Positions 25,651-34,502 of a DNA stretch of 64,000 nt are shown in pieces. The stretch spans positions 62,001 through 126,000 of the forward strand of contig NZ_NQKX01000005.1 in assembly GCF_002252635.1 (NCBI RefSeq). Reading direction: 5' to 3'. Each line of letters opens with the position of its first letter. Position 1 is the stretch's first letter. The notes under the pieces were generated by a model. That model ran no database searches, had not been told where the DNA came from, and worked only from the letters and a program-made list of their open reading frames with translations. The stretch comes from Synechococcus sp. MW101C3 (GTDB lineage: Bacteria; Cyanobacteriota; Cyanobacteriia; PCC-6307; Cyanobiaceae). The position numbers and the translations under genes are program-made.

Positions 25651-28326
25651 ATGGGCCAGAGCGACAGGATTGATCATCAACTGACCCAATCATCCAGACC
25701 TGTGCCCCAGGAAGAATGGGCCGCTTCGAGCTCACTGGCCACCGGCGCCATGGCCCGGGCATCACTGCAGGAACTTGATGCCTGGGTTTTAGGGCGCAGC
25801 CTGAAGAGATATCAGCAATGGATCGTCGATGAGACCCCCTTCGTCGTCAGAATTGACGCGATCGACTATTCCTTTCAATGCTGCCGTACCACGGCAGGCA
25901 CCAATCATCTTGAGATGCATCGCTGCAGCGATGGGGCCCCTTTTGAACTGATTTCGGATAGCTGCGGCAGCGGATTCAGCCTGGCGACCAGTCTCCCCCA
26001 GCCCCTGGATCCCGCCCGCGTAGAAGCCCCGCTCCCGCTAGCCAGCGGAGCGCCGGTGGTGCGCATCGGCGACCCCAACTTCGCTCACTTCCTCTGGAAC
26101 GAGCTGGATCCCCTGCTGCACCTGCTTGAGCAAGCACGGCAGCGCGGCCAGCGGCTTCCGGTGGTGCAGGACAGCGACAGCATTCTCGATCTGGGCACTC
26201 TGCAGGGCGTGGAACGCCTGCCAGCCGAGGTTCTGCAGCAGCGCTCCAGTGTTCATGTCGGGGCGATGTGGGTGAGCACTGCGGCGCGCCGGACAGCCCT
26301 GGCCGCTCTGGGGGCGCCTGCGGCCGCCAGCGCCCGGGAAGGCAGGCCACCGTTGCTGGTGCTGGGGGTGCGAGGGCCCGGGCGCCGTGAGTTACGCGGC
26401 GAGGTGGAACTGCTGTGCGGCCTGATCCGTCGTCTGCTCAACCGCTGGCCAAGCCTGCGGATTGCCCTCGATGGCTTCACCTATCAGCACAACAATCTCG
26501 AGGATCCAGGCAGCCAGGCGCGCGCCGCAGCCATCGCCGATCGGATCGCCAGCCTCCGTGAGGCTTTTCCCGATACCAGCCTCGAATCGCTTCATGGCCT
26601 CTGCTTTGAGGACTATCTCCCCCGGGTGGCCGAGGCGACGGCCTACATCACCCATGAAGGCACGATCCAGCACAAGATCGGCTGGTTTTACCCAGAGATT
26701 CCCGGGATCTGCCTGGTCGCGGGGCCGCACGCTGAGGCGATCGGTCACTGGCATCGCCTCCAATGTGAGGGAGCCTCCCAGCTGGACGTGCTGCCCACCG
26801 GTCTGCTGGTGCGCACCACAGCGGCGGAGCAGGGCGACACAACGCACAGCCCGGCGACGGCGGACGACGACCTGCGCAACCAGCCGTTTGAAGCGACCGA
26901 CCCGGCCGCCACGATTGCTGCCATTGAGCAACTGCTTGCCCCGCACCTGGATCCGCCACCCAGCCCGCACCTGGATCTGGTCGCCGCTGTGTGGGCGGCC
27001 CCGGATCCGCTGGCGGCACTCACGGACCTGGCGCAGCACCACATGGCAGGAACCGGGGACAGCCACAGCGCTGTGTTCGGTCTGTGCGAGGCCGCCTGCC
27101 TGACCCGCAACCGCGAGCATCTCGCGGTTGCGGCCAGGCAACTGGGACAGCTGCCGGCGGACGACCTGTGGGTGCGGATGCATCGCCTGCGGATCAAGAT
27201 CGCCAGTGCTGAACCAGACGCTCCCCTGCAGGAAGCCGCCCAGGCGTTGCTTGCCGATGCCGGGCAGCTGGATGCCAGCAGCCGCCAGCTGCTGGCCTGC
27301 CTGCTGGAGGCCAGGCTCGATCCTGCGCAGCTCTCCCAGCTGCTGCCGGAGTTCCCTGCGGACAGCCTGGTGCTGTTGCGGGGAACGCCGATGGAGCCCG
27401 CCAAGGCCGCTGTGCTGGCGGCGCGGGTGCTGGAGGCCACGCTGGGCGCCAGCCCTGAGGTGTGCAGCCGTGCCGCGGGGGTTTACAGCCGCCTTGGCCC
27501 AAGCTTGCGGCGCCCCTTTCAGAGCTGGGACCACCCGCAGGTGGTGGATCCCGCCCGGCTGGATGGGCTGGTGGAGCGCATCACCACCGCCTTGCGCGAG
27601 GGGCGGGGCTTCGGGGTGATCCGTCTCGGTGACGGGGAGGGCATGCATCTCGCGGGTCGTGTCACGGATCTGGAGGGCGCCACCAGCAATGGCGACGTCC
27701 GCGATCCAGCCCTGGCGGCGGCCGGCGGCCATCTGGACGCAGAGCAGCACCACCAGCTGCTGGAGCGGTTCCGGCAGGCGCTGGGCATGGCCGATGTGGT
27801 GGCCATCCCTGATCTCTGGCAGTGCCTGCAGGGCCCTGAACAGACGCTGCAGGTGGCTGCCAACCTGGCGGTTGCCCCGGCAGCCACCTGGCCGGGGGGC
27901 TGGCATCTGCATCTGCAGTTGTTGTTGCATGGCGCCTTCCACCGCCCGCCGTTCGATCGGGTCGACGCGGTGATTGCAGCGGCTCTGCCACCGGCACTGA
28001 GGAACAGCCCGGTGACCTTCGTACCCCTGCCGGGCGAGGACCCGCACTGGAGGGGCACAGTGCGTCCTGACGCCCACTACCCGCAGGTGTACCACCGGGT
28101 GTTGGCGTGGATCGAGCGGTGCGTGGAACCGGGGCAACTGGTGCTGGTCAGCGGCGGGCTGCTGGGAAAGATCTACGTGGGGGCGATTCAGGCCCGCGGC
28201 GGGGTGGGCGTCGATGTGGGCAGTGTGATCGATCTGTGTTGCGGCCTTACGGGTCACCGTGGCGAACACCGGCTCAACCCCTATCTGGGCACCATGGCCG
28301 CGGCGGCCTTCCAACCCAAACGATGA
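25651..28326 (+). CDS. Fusion protein: GT61-like domain plus GT-D-like (DUF1792-type) domain
   Basis: 891 residues if started at ATG 25651; the frame is open to 25378, and ATG 25477 or 25750 are alternatives. About 130-400 looks like a divergent GT61-type fold: IGDPNFAHFLWNELDPLLHL, LLVLGVRGPGRRELRGEVEL, SLRIALDGFTY and ATAYITHEGTIQHKIGWFY. A helical repeat region follows (about 440-620). The C-terminal 240 residues contain GFGVIRLGDGEGMHLAG; the RxGDGE core (658-664) is the signature of the GT-D glycosyltransferase fold. Late segments PGQLVLVSGGLLGKIYVGAI and GVGVDVGSVIDL fit that fold's end. The start is unsure, and both domain calls rest on motif recall. Confidence 0.7.
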   Translation: MGQSDRIDHQLTQSSRPVPQEEWAASSSLATGAMARASLQELDAWVLGRSLKRYQQWIVDETPFVVRIDAIDYSFQCCRTTAGTNHLEMHRCSDGAPFELISDSCGSGFSLATSLPQPLDPARVEAPLPLASGAPVVRIGDPNFAHFLWNELDPLLHLLEQARQRGQRLPVVQDSDSILDLGTLQGVERLPAEVLQQRSSVHVGAMWVSTAARRTALAALGAPAAASAREGRPPLLVLGVRGPGRRELRGEVELLCGLIRRLLNRWPSLRIALDGFTYQHNNLEDPGSQARAAAIADRIASLREAFPDTSLESLHGLCFEDYLPRVAEATAYITHEGTIQHKIGWFYPEIPGICLVAGPHAEAIGHWHRLQCEGASQLDVLPTGLLVRTTAAEQGDTTHSPATADDDLRNQPFEATDPAATIAAIEQLLAPHLDPPPSPHLDLVAAVWAAPDPLAALTDLAQHHMAGTGDSHSAVFGLCEAACLTRNREHLAVAARQLGQLPADDLWVRMHRLRIKIASAEPDAPLQEAAQALLADAGQLDASSRQLLACLLEARLDPAQLSQLLPEFPADSLVLLRGTPMEPAKAAVLAARVLEATLGASPEVCSRAAGVYSRLGPSLRRPFQSWDHPQVVDPARLDGLVERITTALREGRGFGVIRLGDGEGMHLAGRVTDLEGATSNGDVRDPALAAAGGHLDAEQHHQLLERFRQALGMADVVAIPDLWQCLQGPEQTLQVAANLAVAPAATWPGGWHLHLQLLLHGAFHRPPFDRVDAVIAAALPPALRNSPVTFVPLPGEDPHWRGTVRPDAHYPQVYHRVLAWIERCVEPGQLVLVSGGLLGKIYVGAIQARGGVGVDVGSVIDLCCGLTGHRGEHRLNPYLGTMAAAAFQPKR

Positions 28327-28547
28327 CGACTGGAGAAAAGCTGGCTGGAGGGGAATGGCTGGAGCAAGCCTGTGAACACCTTGGCGCCATCACGCCCGGC
28401 CTTCAAGGGGAGGTGCGCCGCCAGCAGGCGGCCCTGGCGCTGATGCAGGCGGGACGCGAGGGGGCCGCCTGCGCGCAGATGGAGGGAGCGCTGCAGGCCT
28501 GCGCGTTGCGGCAGCTCCAACAGGCGATCAAGGAGCTTGGGGGCTGA
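28323..28547 (+). CDS. Small helical protein, translationally coupled
   Basis: 74 residues starting at ATG 28323, which overlaps the stop of the large fusion protein (ATGA). Two or three amphipathic helices are predicted by eye (QACEHLGAITPGLQGEVRRQ, QMEGALQACALRQLQQAIKE). The tight overlap and same strand argue for a real gene and a partner role for the fusion glycosyltransferase. Its last 20 bases overlap the convergent gene at 28528. Family not recognised. Confidence 0.55.
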   Translation: MTTGEKLAGGEWLEQACEHLGAITPGLQGEVRRQQAALALMQAGREGAACAQMEGALQACALRQLQQAIKELGG

Positions 28548-29331
28548 GCTGCTCCAGGTTCTGCCACACCTCAAGGGCGGCATGGCCACGGAACACCGCC
28601 AGGTGCAGCGCTTCGCGGGCCTGCTCCGGCATCTGCGGGTCGTGTCCCATGGCGGCACACGCCTGGAGGAGCTGGGCCAGGTGCTGGGGATCGGCCAGTG
28701 CTTCAGCCTGTTCAAGCTCCTGCACGCCCTGGAGCAATCGCTCGCGGATGGCCGGCACCACCCAATCACGGGACTCCGGCAGGAGCTGCAGCAACCGCTG
28801 CAGCAGCTCTACCGCACGCCAGCGGGCCGCTGCCCCGGGCTGGGCCATCCAGGCGATCGCGCCGTAGCGGCAAAGGTGCTCGGCCATCAGCAGGCGAAGG
28901 TCCGTCTCCTGATGAGGCAGCTGCTCCAGCCGGCGCATCCAGCGGTCGGCCTGCCAGAGCTGCTCGGCGCGCAGTGGATCGGCCACCAGCTCCGGGGCAG
29001 GGGAGGGCCCGGCCTGCTCCACCAGCCGGCGATGCAAGCCGGGCATCAGGCGATGGAGCAGGGCCGCCAGGGCGGTGGGATCGAGACCAGCGGCGAGGGC
29101 TTCGAGCCGGCTGAGCCCGGCCTCGATCTCCCCGGCCTCGCACAGAGCTTCAACACGGCGCAGCTCATGGGCCTGCAGGGCCTGCTCGAGGGCCTGGCGT
29201 TCGCGAACAGCAGCGGGGGGCAGGGCACGCAGCAGCTCGCGCCAGAGGCAGGCGAGGGGCTCGGCCGGCAGTGGCAGCGCGAGCAGTTGATCGAGCGGGA
29301 TCCATACGCCCGCCTGTGCGCCAGGGTTCAT
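28528..29331 (-). CDS. Alpha-helical protein of unknown function
   Basis: 267 residues, almost entirely helical and rich in Leu, Ala, Glu and Arg: IPLDQLLALPLPAEPLACLW, RVEALCEAGEIEAGLSRLEA, ELLQRLLQLLPESRDWVV, LAQLLQACAAMGHDPQ. It could be a degenerate TPR or solenoid. Its ATG at 29331 overlaps the stop of the GT2-GT4 fusion (29328-29331), giving translational coupling with that enzyme. No transmembrane segment or catalytic motif was seen. Confidence 0.7.
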   Translation of the reverse strand: MNPGAQAGVWIPLDQLLALPLPAEPLACLWRELLRALPPAAVRERQALEQALQAHELRRVEALCEAGEIEAGLSRLEALAAGLDPTALAALLHRLMPGLHRRLVEQAGPSPAPELVADPLRAEQLWQADRWMRRLEQLPHQETDLRLLMAEHLCRYGAIAWMAQPGAAARWRAVELLQRLLQLLPESRDWVVPAIRERLLQGVQELEQAEALADPQHLAQLLQACAAMGHDPQMPEQAREALHLAVFRGHAALEVWQNLEQLSPQAP

Positions 29332-31910
29332 TGGAGGTTGTAGAAGCTGAGCAGGCCTTCAGGACCGGCGCCCAGGGGGAGCGGCCAGTGTTGCTCCGGC
29401 AGGGGCCTGGGCACCGGAGCCACAGGCAGGCCCACAGCGCGCAAGGCGTCCGCCAGGTGTTCGCGCACCACGGCGGCGCCCCAGCCGGCTTCGAGGTGGG
29501 CGGTGGCTGCCTCCACCTGGCGCTCCCACAGCTCGGCGGAAGAATGCAGAGCCAGCACATCACGCGCGAAGGCTTCGGCATCCTCGGCCAGCAGGGCCGT
29601 GAGGCCATGGCGCAGCCCCAGCCCCTCGGCTGCCACACCGGTGGCCACCAGCGGCAAGCCGGCCGCCATGGCGGTGAGCATCTTGCCCTTCACGCCGGCA
29701 CCAAAACGCAGGGGCGCCACGCACACCCTCAGGCGGCTGAGCAGGGGGCCCAGATCGGCCACATAGCCGTGCACCGTGACACCCTCACCGGCGAGGGCCT
29801 GAATGGCGGCGGGGGGATTGGCACCCACCACATGGAAATGGGGCACGGCGGCATCACCAGCCAGGTGACGCAACGCGGGCAGCACCTCCTGCACGTACCA
29901 GAGCACGGCATCGGCATTGGGGGGGTGGCCAAAGCCACCGAGGAACAGCACCCCCTGCCGCTCATGAAAGGAACTGGGCAGGGCTTCACGGCGCACGCGG
30001 GGCGGCAGCACGAAACCAGCGGCACGGGGGCTGAGCCGCTCCACGGCCTGACGGCGCTCCTCTTCGCTGAGGTAGAGCACGACATCGACGATGTCGAGGA
30101 TGCGCTTCTCGCAGGCGCGCATGCGCTCGATCGCCTCGCGACTGATCGCCTCGGGCTGAACGGCGAGCTGCCGCTCCATGCGCAGGTGGTGCAGATCGTG
30201 GGTGTAGTAGAGGAGGCGCGCGAGCGGGGCGTGGGTCTTGATGGCTTCGAGCCAGCTGTCGGCCACTTCGGGCCGGGCGATCAGGATCGCCTCATAGTGA
30301 TCGCCGCGCTCTTCGAGCAGCTGGTTCACGGAGGGCACCCAGGGGTGCACCAGCACTTCCACACCAAGCCGCTGGAGTGGGGTGCCGTAGTCGGGCTGCC
30401 AGAGCAGGTTGTCGGTGGGGAGAAAGCTCACATCCCAGCCGAGGGCGAGCAGATCGGTGAGCAGGTGAAGGATGTAGAGGGAGCCGGCGTCGCGGTCGGG
30501 CGTGGGCAGGCTGGCCTCCATCACCAGGATGCGGCCCACACGGCCGCGGTTGCGTTCGTGCCACACGGCCGTGCCGTTTTCGGCATGGCTCTGCAGGCGC
30601 CGCTCCCACTTGCTGCGGAACAGGCGGGCGTTGCGTTCCTGAAAGCGCTTGGGGCCACTGTCGTGGTCGCGGCCGCTGGAAAGGCCTTCGTAGTGGATCA
30701 CGCGGGCAAGGGGCTGCATGAGCACCCGGTAGCCGAGATCCCGCACCGCCATGGCCAGGTCGGTGTCCTCGTAGTAGGCGGGGGCATAGCGGCTGTCGAA
30801 GCCGCCGATGCGGCGAAACAGCTCGGTGCGCATCAGCAGGCAGGCACCGGACACGTAGTCGACGTCGCGGCAGAAGCCATAGGAGGGGTCGGTGGGATCG
30901 CCATCGCGGCCGTAGTTCCAGGCGCTGCCATCGCGCCAGACGATGCCACCGGCTTCCTGCAAGCGGCCATCGGGGTAGAGCAACATGGGGCCCACCAGGC
31001 CAGCATCGGGAAAGCCTTCCAGGCTGCCGATCAGTTCGGTGAGCCAGCCGGTGGTCACAACGGTGTCGTTGTTGAGAAAGCAGAGCAGTTCGCCGGTGGC
31101 GTTGGCGGCGCCGCTGTTGCAGGTGCGCAGGTAGCCGAGGTTGTCAGGCTGGCGCAGCAGGCGCAGGTGCTTGCTGTCGAGTTCGGCCACCAGGGCGACC
31201 AGCCGATCGATGGAGCCGGTAGGGGAGGCGTCGTCGAGGAGGAGGATCTCGAGGTTGGCCGGTGGATCGGGCCGGCGCAGCTGCTCCTGCACCAGGCTTT
31301 CGAGGCAGCGCAGGGTGACGGCCTCCTGGCCGAAGAGCGGCAGCACCACACTCACGGTGGGAGCAGGCTTGAGCCGTTGCAACAGCAGCGGCCAGAGGGT
31401 GCGAAGGCGGGCCACGGTGGCTTCAGCGGCAGGCGGCTGGAAGCGACCATCGGCGAAGGGCCGGCCTTCCAGGGGATGCGTCGCCAACAAGGGGCGGGGC
31501 CGCTCGACGAGCCAGCAGGCGTAGCGCTGCCAGAGGCGGGTGAGCGCCTGGCTGGGAGGCAGGGGCTCCAGCTGGCGATGGAGTTCGAGGCCATCGTGAA
31601 AGAGCGTGGCCGGATCCTCGGCACAGAGCTGGCGGGCCATGGCGAGGCCCGCCAGCCGCGGAGTGATGGGGCGCCAGGACACCTGAAGCGGTGAGCCGGG
31701 CCGATCCGGCAAGAGGGCCTGTACCGCGAGCGGCTGATCCGCCAACGGAAGCACCACCATCCCCGAACAAGAAGACTCAGCAAGACGCAAGTGATGCTGC
31801 GCCTTGCTGCCGTCGTTCAGGTTGAAGCTGAGCTGCAGCGGCAAGCCAAACGTGGGTGCAGCTGCGCGGATCTCAAGCAAAAACCAGCGGGCTGAGGGAG
31901 GGCTAACCAA
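29328..31910 (-). CDS. Bifunctional GT2-GT4 glycosyltransferase fusion
   Basis: 860 residues. The N-terminal 100 residues form a beta-rich domain (ARWFLLEIRAAAPTFGLPLQ). The GT2 domain covers about 185-420: VSVVLPLFGQEAVTLRCLES, ILLLDDASPTG, ELLCFLNNDTVV (metal site), SGACLLMRTELFRRIGGFD, YEDTDLAMAVRDLGYRV. The GT4 domain covers about 445-840: ILVMEASLPTPDRDAGSLY, LFLGGFGHPPNADAVLWYV, HVVGANPP, HGYVADLGPLLSRLRVCVAP, RFGAGVKGKMLTAMAAGLPL. The last is the donor-site motif. This GT2-GT4 layout is known from large rhamnan/O-antigen-type synthases, so the enzyme may add several residues. It lies 27 bases after the RTX gene on the same strand. Confidence 0.92.
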   Translation of the reverse strand: MVSPPSARWFLLEIRAAAPTFGLPLQLSFNLNDGSKAQHHLRLAESSCSGMVVLPLADQPLAVQALLPDRPGSPLQVSWRPITPRLAGLAMARQLCAEDPATLFHDGLELHRQLEPLPPSQALTRLWQRYACWLVERPRPLLATHPLEGRPFADGRFQPPAAEATVARLRTLWPLLLQRLKPAPTVSVVLPLFGQEAVTLRCLESLVQEQLRRPDPPANLEILLLDDASPTGSIDRLVALVAELDSKHLRLLRQPDNLGYLRTCNSGAANATGELLCFLNNDTVVTTGWLTELIGSLEGFPDAGLVGPMLLYPDGRLQEAGGIVWRDGSAWNYGRDGDPTDPSYGFCRDVDYVSGACLLMRTELFRRIGGFDSRYAPAYYEDTDLAMAVRDLGYRVLMQPLARVIHYEGLSSGRDHDSGPKRFQERNARLFRSKWERRLQSHAENGTAVWHERNRGRVGRILVMEASLPTPDRDAGSLYILHLLTDLLALGWDVSFLPTDNLLWQPDYGTPLQRLGVEVLVHPWVPSVNQLLEERGDHYEAILIARPEVADSWLEAIKTHAPLARLLYYTHDLHHLRMERQLAVQPEAISREAIERMRACEKRILDIVDVVLYLSEEERRQAVERLSPRAAGFVLPPRVRREALPSSFHERQGVLFLGGFGHPPNADAVLWYVQEVLPALRHLAGDAAVPHFHVVGANPPAAIQALAGEGVTVHGYVADLGPLLSRLRVCVAPLRFGAGVKGKMLTAMAAGLPLVATGVAAEGLGLRHGLTALLAEDAEAFARDVLALHSSAELWERQVEAATAHLEAGWGAAVVREHLADALRAVGLPVAPVPRPLPEQHWPLPLGAGPEGLLSFYNLQ

Positions 31911-31937
31911 AGGGCCGCAAACCGGCTGATTCGGCTA

Positions 31938-32837
31938 TCAAACCACGAAGAGAATGTCGTCCTGATCCCAGACATAGCCGTTGCCAGCCACCACCTGAGT
32001 GGTGTTGCCGTCGACGCTGACCGCAAGGGTGGAGGTGCCGAAGCCAGAGAATGCGCTGAAGTTGTTGGGGCCACCAACAGCTGCGGCGTCGAAGGCCAGC
32101 CTGTCGTCGCTAAAGGTGAAGTCGCTAATGGTGTCGACGTCGCCGCCGCCGAGCTGATCGGAGGTGTAGTAGAGGGTGTCGTTGCCATCGACACCCAGGC
32201 TGACGAAGTCAGACCCGGAACCACCGCGGATGAGATCGTTGCCGCCGAAGCCGTAGAGCTGGTCATCACCGGAGCCGCCGCGGATGAAGTCGGAGCCGCT
32301 GCCGCCGTAGATGGTGTCGTTGCCGGTGCCGCCGTGGGCATAGTTCTGGAAGTCGGTGCCCAGCTGGCCACCACCAGCCGCGTCAAGGACGGAGGTTGTC
32401 GAACCGATTTCGTTGCCGGCAGTGGTGCTGGTCAGATCGACCGTGACACTGGGGTCGTTGGAGTCGTTGCCGCCACCAAAATCACCAAGGCTGATCACCT
32501 TGGGGCTGTCAATCACACCAACTTCCTGCCGAGCTTCAACAATGTTGCCGCTGCCAAGAACCTGAACATTGGTGGAGCCAGCACCCAGGATGAGGGTATT
32601 GCTCGCGCCCGTCAGAAGAATTTCGTTCGTTTCACCGGCGGGAGCCGGCGTGGTTGCCCAAAAGGCGCCTTCACCACCAACTTCGACAGGGCCGCTGGTT
32701 CCATCAACCTGGGTGCGCTCCCCGTCAAAATCATCAATCGTGCCTGGATCCACTGGTACGAGGACTGAATCCCCCCCTTCTTCATCAAGTGGCCTTGTGC
32801 CAAAGATATCTGAGGCAGGGGGCGCAATGAAGGACAT
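31938..32837 (-). CDS. Small RTX (hemolysin-type calcium-binding) protein, probable type I secretion substrate
   Basis: 299 residues, acidic, cysteine-free and without N-terminal signal peptide, as expected for a type I secreted protein. Nonapeptide-type repeats at about 168-222 read GGTGNDTIYGGSGSDFIRGG, GSGDDQLYGFGGNDLIRGG and GSGSDFVSLGVDGNDTLYY. A short Gly/Asn-rich repeat (NTLILGAGSTNVQVLGSGN) precedes them. After the repeats, VDTISDFTFSDDRLAFD is the usual RTX capping segment, and the end VWDQDDILFVV would be the C-terminal secretion signal. There is no enzymatic domain, so it may be a surface-layer or adhesive subunit. An HlyB/HlyD pair sits 12 kb away in the same cluster. Its start at 32837 follows an AT-rich leader. 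Confidence 0.9.
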   Translation of the reverse strand: MSFIAPPASDIFGTRPLDEEGGDSVLVPVDPGTIDDFDGERTQVDGTSGPVEVGGEGAFWATTPAPAGETNEILLTGASNTLILGAGSTNVQVLGSGNIVEARQEVGVIDSPKVISLGDFGGGNDSNDPSVTVDLTSTTAGNEIGSTTSVLDAAGGGQLGTDFQNYAHGGTGNDTIYGGSGSDFIRGGSGDDQLYGFGGNDLIRGGSGSDFVSLGVDGNDTLYYTSDQLGGGDVDTISDFTFSDDRLAFDAAAVGGPNNFSAFSGFGTSTLAVSVDGNTTQVVAGNGYVWDQDDILFVV

Positions 32838-32995
32838 GGCTAGTAACGGACCAACTGTATAGGTATATCCTACGCCATGCGCTCATGCCGATAGCTGTAT
32901 AGCATACAACTTTCTTGATCAGGAAATGGTATTAAGGATTGCACCTGAGAATCAAAAGCATGTGCTGGGCAGGCTCCATGCTCGTATAGATTCAG
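32838..32995 (-). promoter_or_regulatory. AT-rich upstream region of the RTX gene
   Basis: About 160 bases that are clearly AT-richer than the neighbours. Read on the minus strand it contains TATACCTATACA-like sequence close to the RTX start (near 32857-32871) and another TATAC/TATAG stretch further up (near 32892-32910). These would fit a -10 element, but I could not pair either with a clear -35. Probably the RTX promoter. Confidence 0.35.
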
Positions 32996-34267
32996 TCATA
33001 ACTGGCTTGAAGCGAGCAGCTGCCAGCCGCCCAGGGAGGCCACAGCGCTGAAGCCCGGCGGCTCCACCAGCCCCACGGGCGCAAGCAGATGGGCCACCTT
33101 GGGCCACAGGAGGCCCAGCGCTGTGGGGAACCTGCTGCCGCTGGGCCGCTGGATCACCAGCAGCGACACGGATTGGTTTGCGTCGGCAGCCAGCTGGCGC
33201 AGCAGAGGGGAGGATTGTTCGCTGCGGCAACGCAGCCCCGCCGTTGCCAGGGCCTCCGCCATCAGCAGGGGCTCACGGCTCGCCACCGGCTGCACCTCAA
33301 GGCCCTCGGGCAGCAGTTCCTGGGCCAGGCACCAGTGCAGGGCGCCGGTGGGATGGCCGTGCAACACCACCACCAAGCCATCGCGCGAGAACAGGTGCCG
33401 CAACCGCAGCCGCTCACCCAGGGGCAGGTCAGTCGTCGGTGCGTCCGCCGCCGTGCGGTGGCTCAAGCGGTGGCGCTGGGCGTTGTCTTGCAGATCCTGC
33501 CGAAGCGCTGGATCGCTCGGCAGCCCCTGGGGGTCGGCTGTGAGAAGGTCGTAGCTGCGCCAGCTGCCTCCGGCCAGCAGGATGCGGGCGCGCAGGTTAC
33601 GGCCCCAATCGCTGGTGGGATCACGGGCAAGGCCCTGCTGCACGGCCTCAAAGGCCTCATCGAGCACGCCCTGCTGCAGCAACAGACGGGCCAGCAGGAA
33701 CCAGGGCCGCGGCTGGTTGCGCTGCTGGCTGAGGCTGGTGCAGAGCCAGCGCTCGGCTTCCCACCACTGCTCCAACTGCAGCAAGGCGGAGGCCATGGCG
33801 TTGCAGTGATCCGGATTGAGGCCGCTGGCCACGGCCTGCCGCTGCAACAACTCCACGGCGGCGGCACCATCGCCCGCCGCCAGCAGGGCACGAGCCCAGG
33901 CCGCCACCTGGGCGGCCGCGGGTAAATCAAGCTGCAGCGCCAGCGCCTGGCGGGCCGCCGCCACGGGATCGACCGGCAGCTGCCCATGGGGATCAGGCCC
34001 AAAGCGGGTCAATTCCTGGCGGGCCTCGGCGATGGCCGCAGCAAGCTGGGGTGGAGGCGGTGGCAGCAGGGCCCAGGTGCGCCAGCGGGCGGCGGCGGCG
34101 GTGAGGCCCTGCCCGAGCAGAACATCCGCCAACTGTTCACAGACCTCACTGAGCGGATCGGTGGCCTGATCAGCTGGCAGCTCGCTTGGCTGTGCGTTGC
34201 CCTGGCCAGCCTGGGCGGCCGCAACCGCCTGGTCGAGGCGGTGGAGCAATGGCTCGAGCTCAAGCAT
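32996..34267 (-). CDS. TPR-repeat protein with C-terminal alpha/beta domain
   Basis: 423 residues from ATG 34267. Residues about 100-240 are TPR-like (WARALLAAGDGAAAVELLQR, MASALLQLEQWWEAERWL, LLARLLLQQGVLDEAFEAVQ, RILLAGGSWRSYDLL). The last 150 residues look like a small alpha/beta domain (GLVVVLHGHPTGALHWCLAQ, VSLLVIQRPSG, HLLAPVGLVEPPGFSAVASLGGW), reminiscent of degenerate methyltransferase endings, although no SAM loop is visible. It has the same TPR plus alpha/beta plan as the protein at 42.5-43.5 kb. The upstream open frame to 34303 adds unconserved residues. Confidence 0.68.
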   Translation of the reverse strand: MLELEPLLHRLDQAVAAAQAGQGNAQPSELPADQATDPLSEVCEQLADVLLGQGLTAAAARWRTWALLPPPPPQLAAAIAEARQELTRFGPDPHGQLPVDPVAAARQALALQLDLPAAAQVAAWARALLAAGDGAAAVELLQRQAVASGLNPDHCNAMASALLQLEQWWEAERWLCTSLSQQRNQPRPWFLLARLLLQQGVLDEAFEAVQQGLARDPTSDWGRNLRARILLAGGSWRSYDLLTADPQGLPSDPALRQDLQDNAQRHRLSHRTAADAPTTDLPLGERLRLRHLFSRDGLVVVLHGHPTGALHWCLAQELLPEGLEVQPVASREPLLMAEALATAGLRCRSEQSSPLLRQLAADANQSVSLLVIQRPSGSRFPTALGLLWPKVAHLLAPVGLVEPPGFSAVASLGGWQLLASSQL

Positions 34268-34502
34268 GCTGAAAACCCTAGGGGCCAGCAGCCGGGCTGG
34301 CATTGGCGCACCCTCGGCGCAGCTGACACCGCCGATCGGGCGCTAGGCGCGCCATCAACGGGAGGAGCGAGCCGAACATGGCAGCAAAACCAAGCGACAG
34401 CTGATAGCACGGAACATCAACAGAGTCAAACTAGATTTTTTTCAAACAATTCTTGCGAGCACTTGGGAGACGGGCAACTTTGCGAAATCTAACGCTGAAA
34501 TC

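Noticed and set aside
26392-28314. 640-residue open frame on the minus strand
   Set aside because: Antisense to the GT61-like/GT-D-like fusion gene; composition (Arg, His, Gln) is that of a shadow frame.
32190-32345. Possible CRISPR-like short repeats
   Set aside because: The regular spacing here comes from the glycine-rich RTX repeats of the coding sequence, not from identical DNA repeats with spacers. No CRISPR array was seen anywhere.
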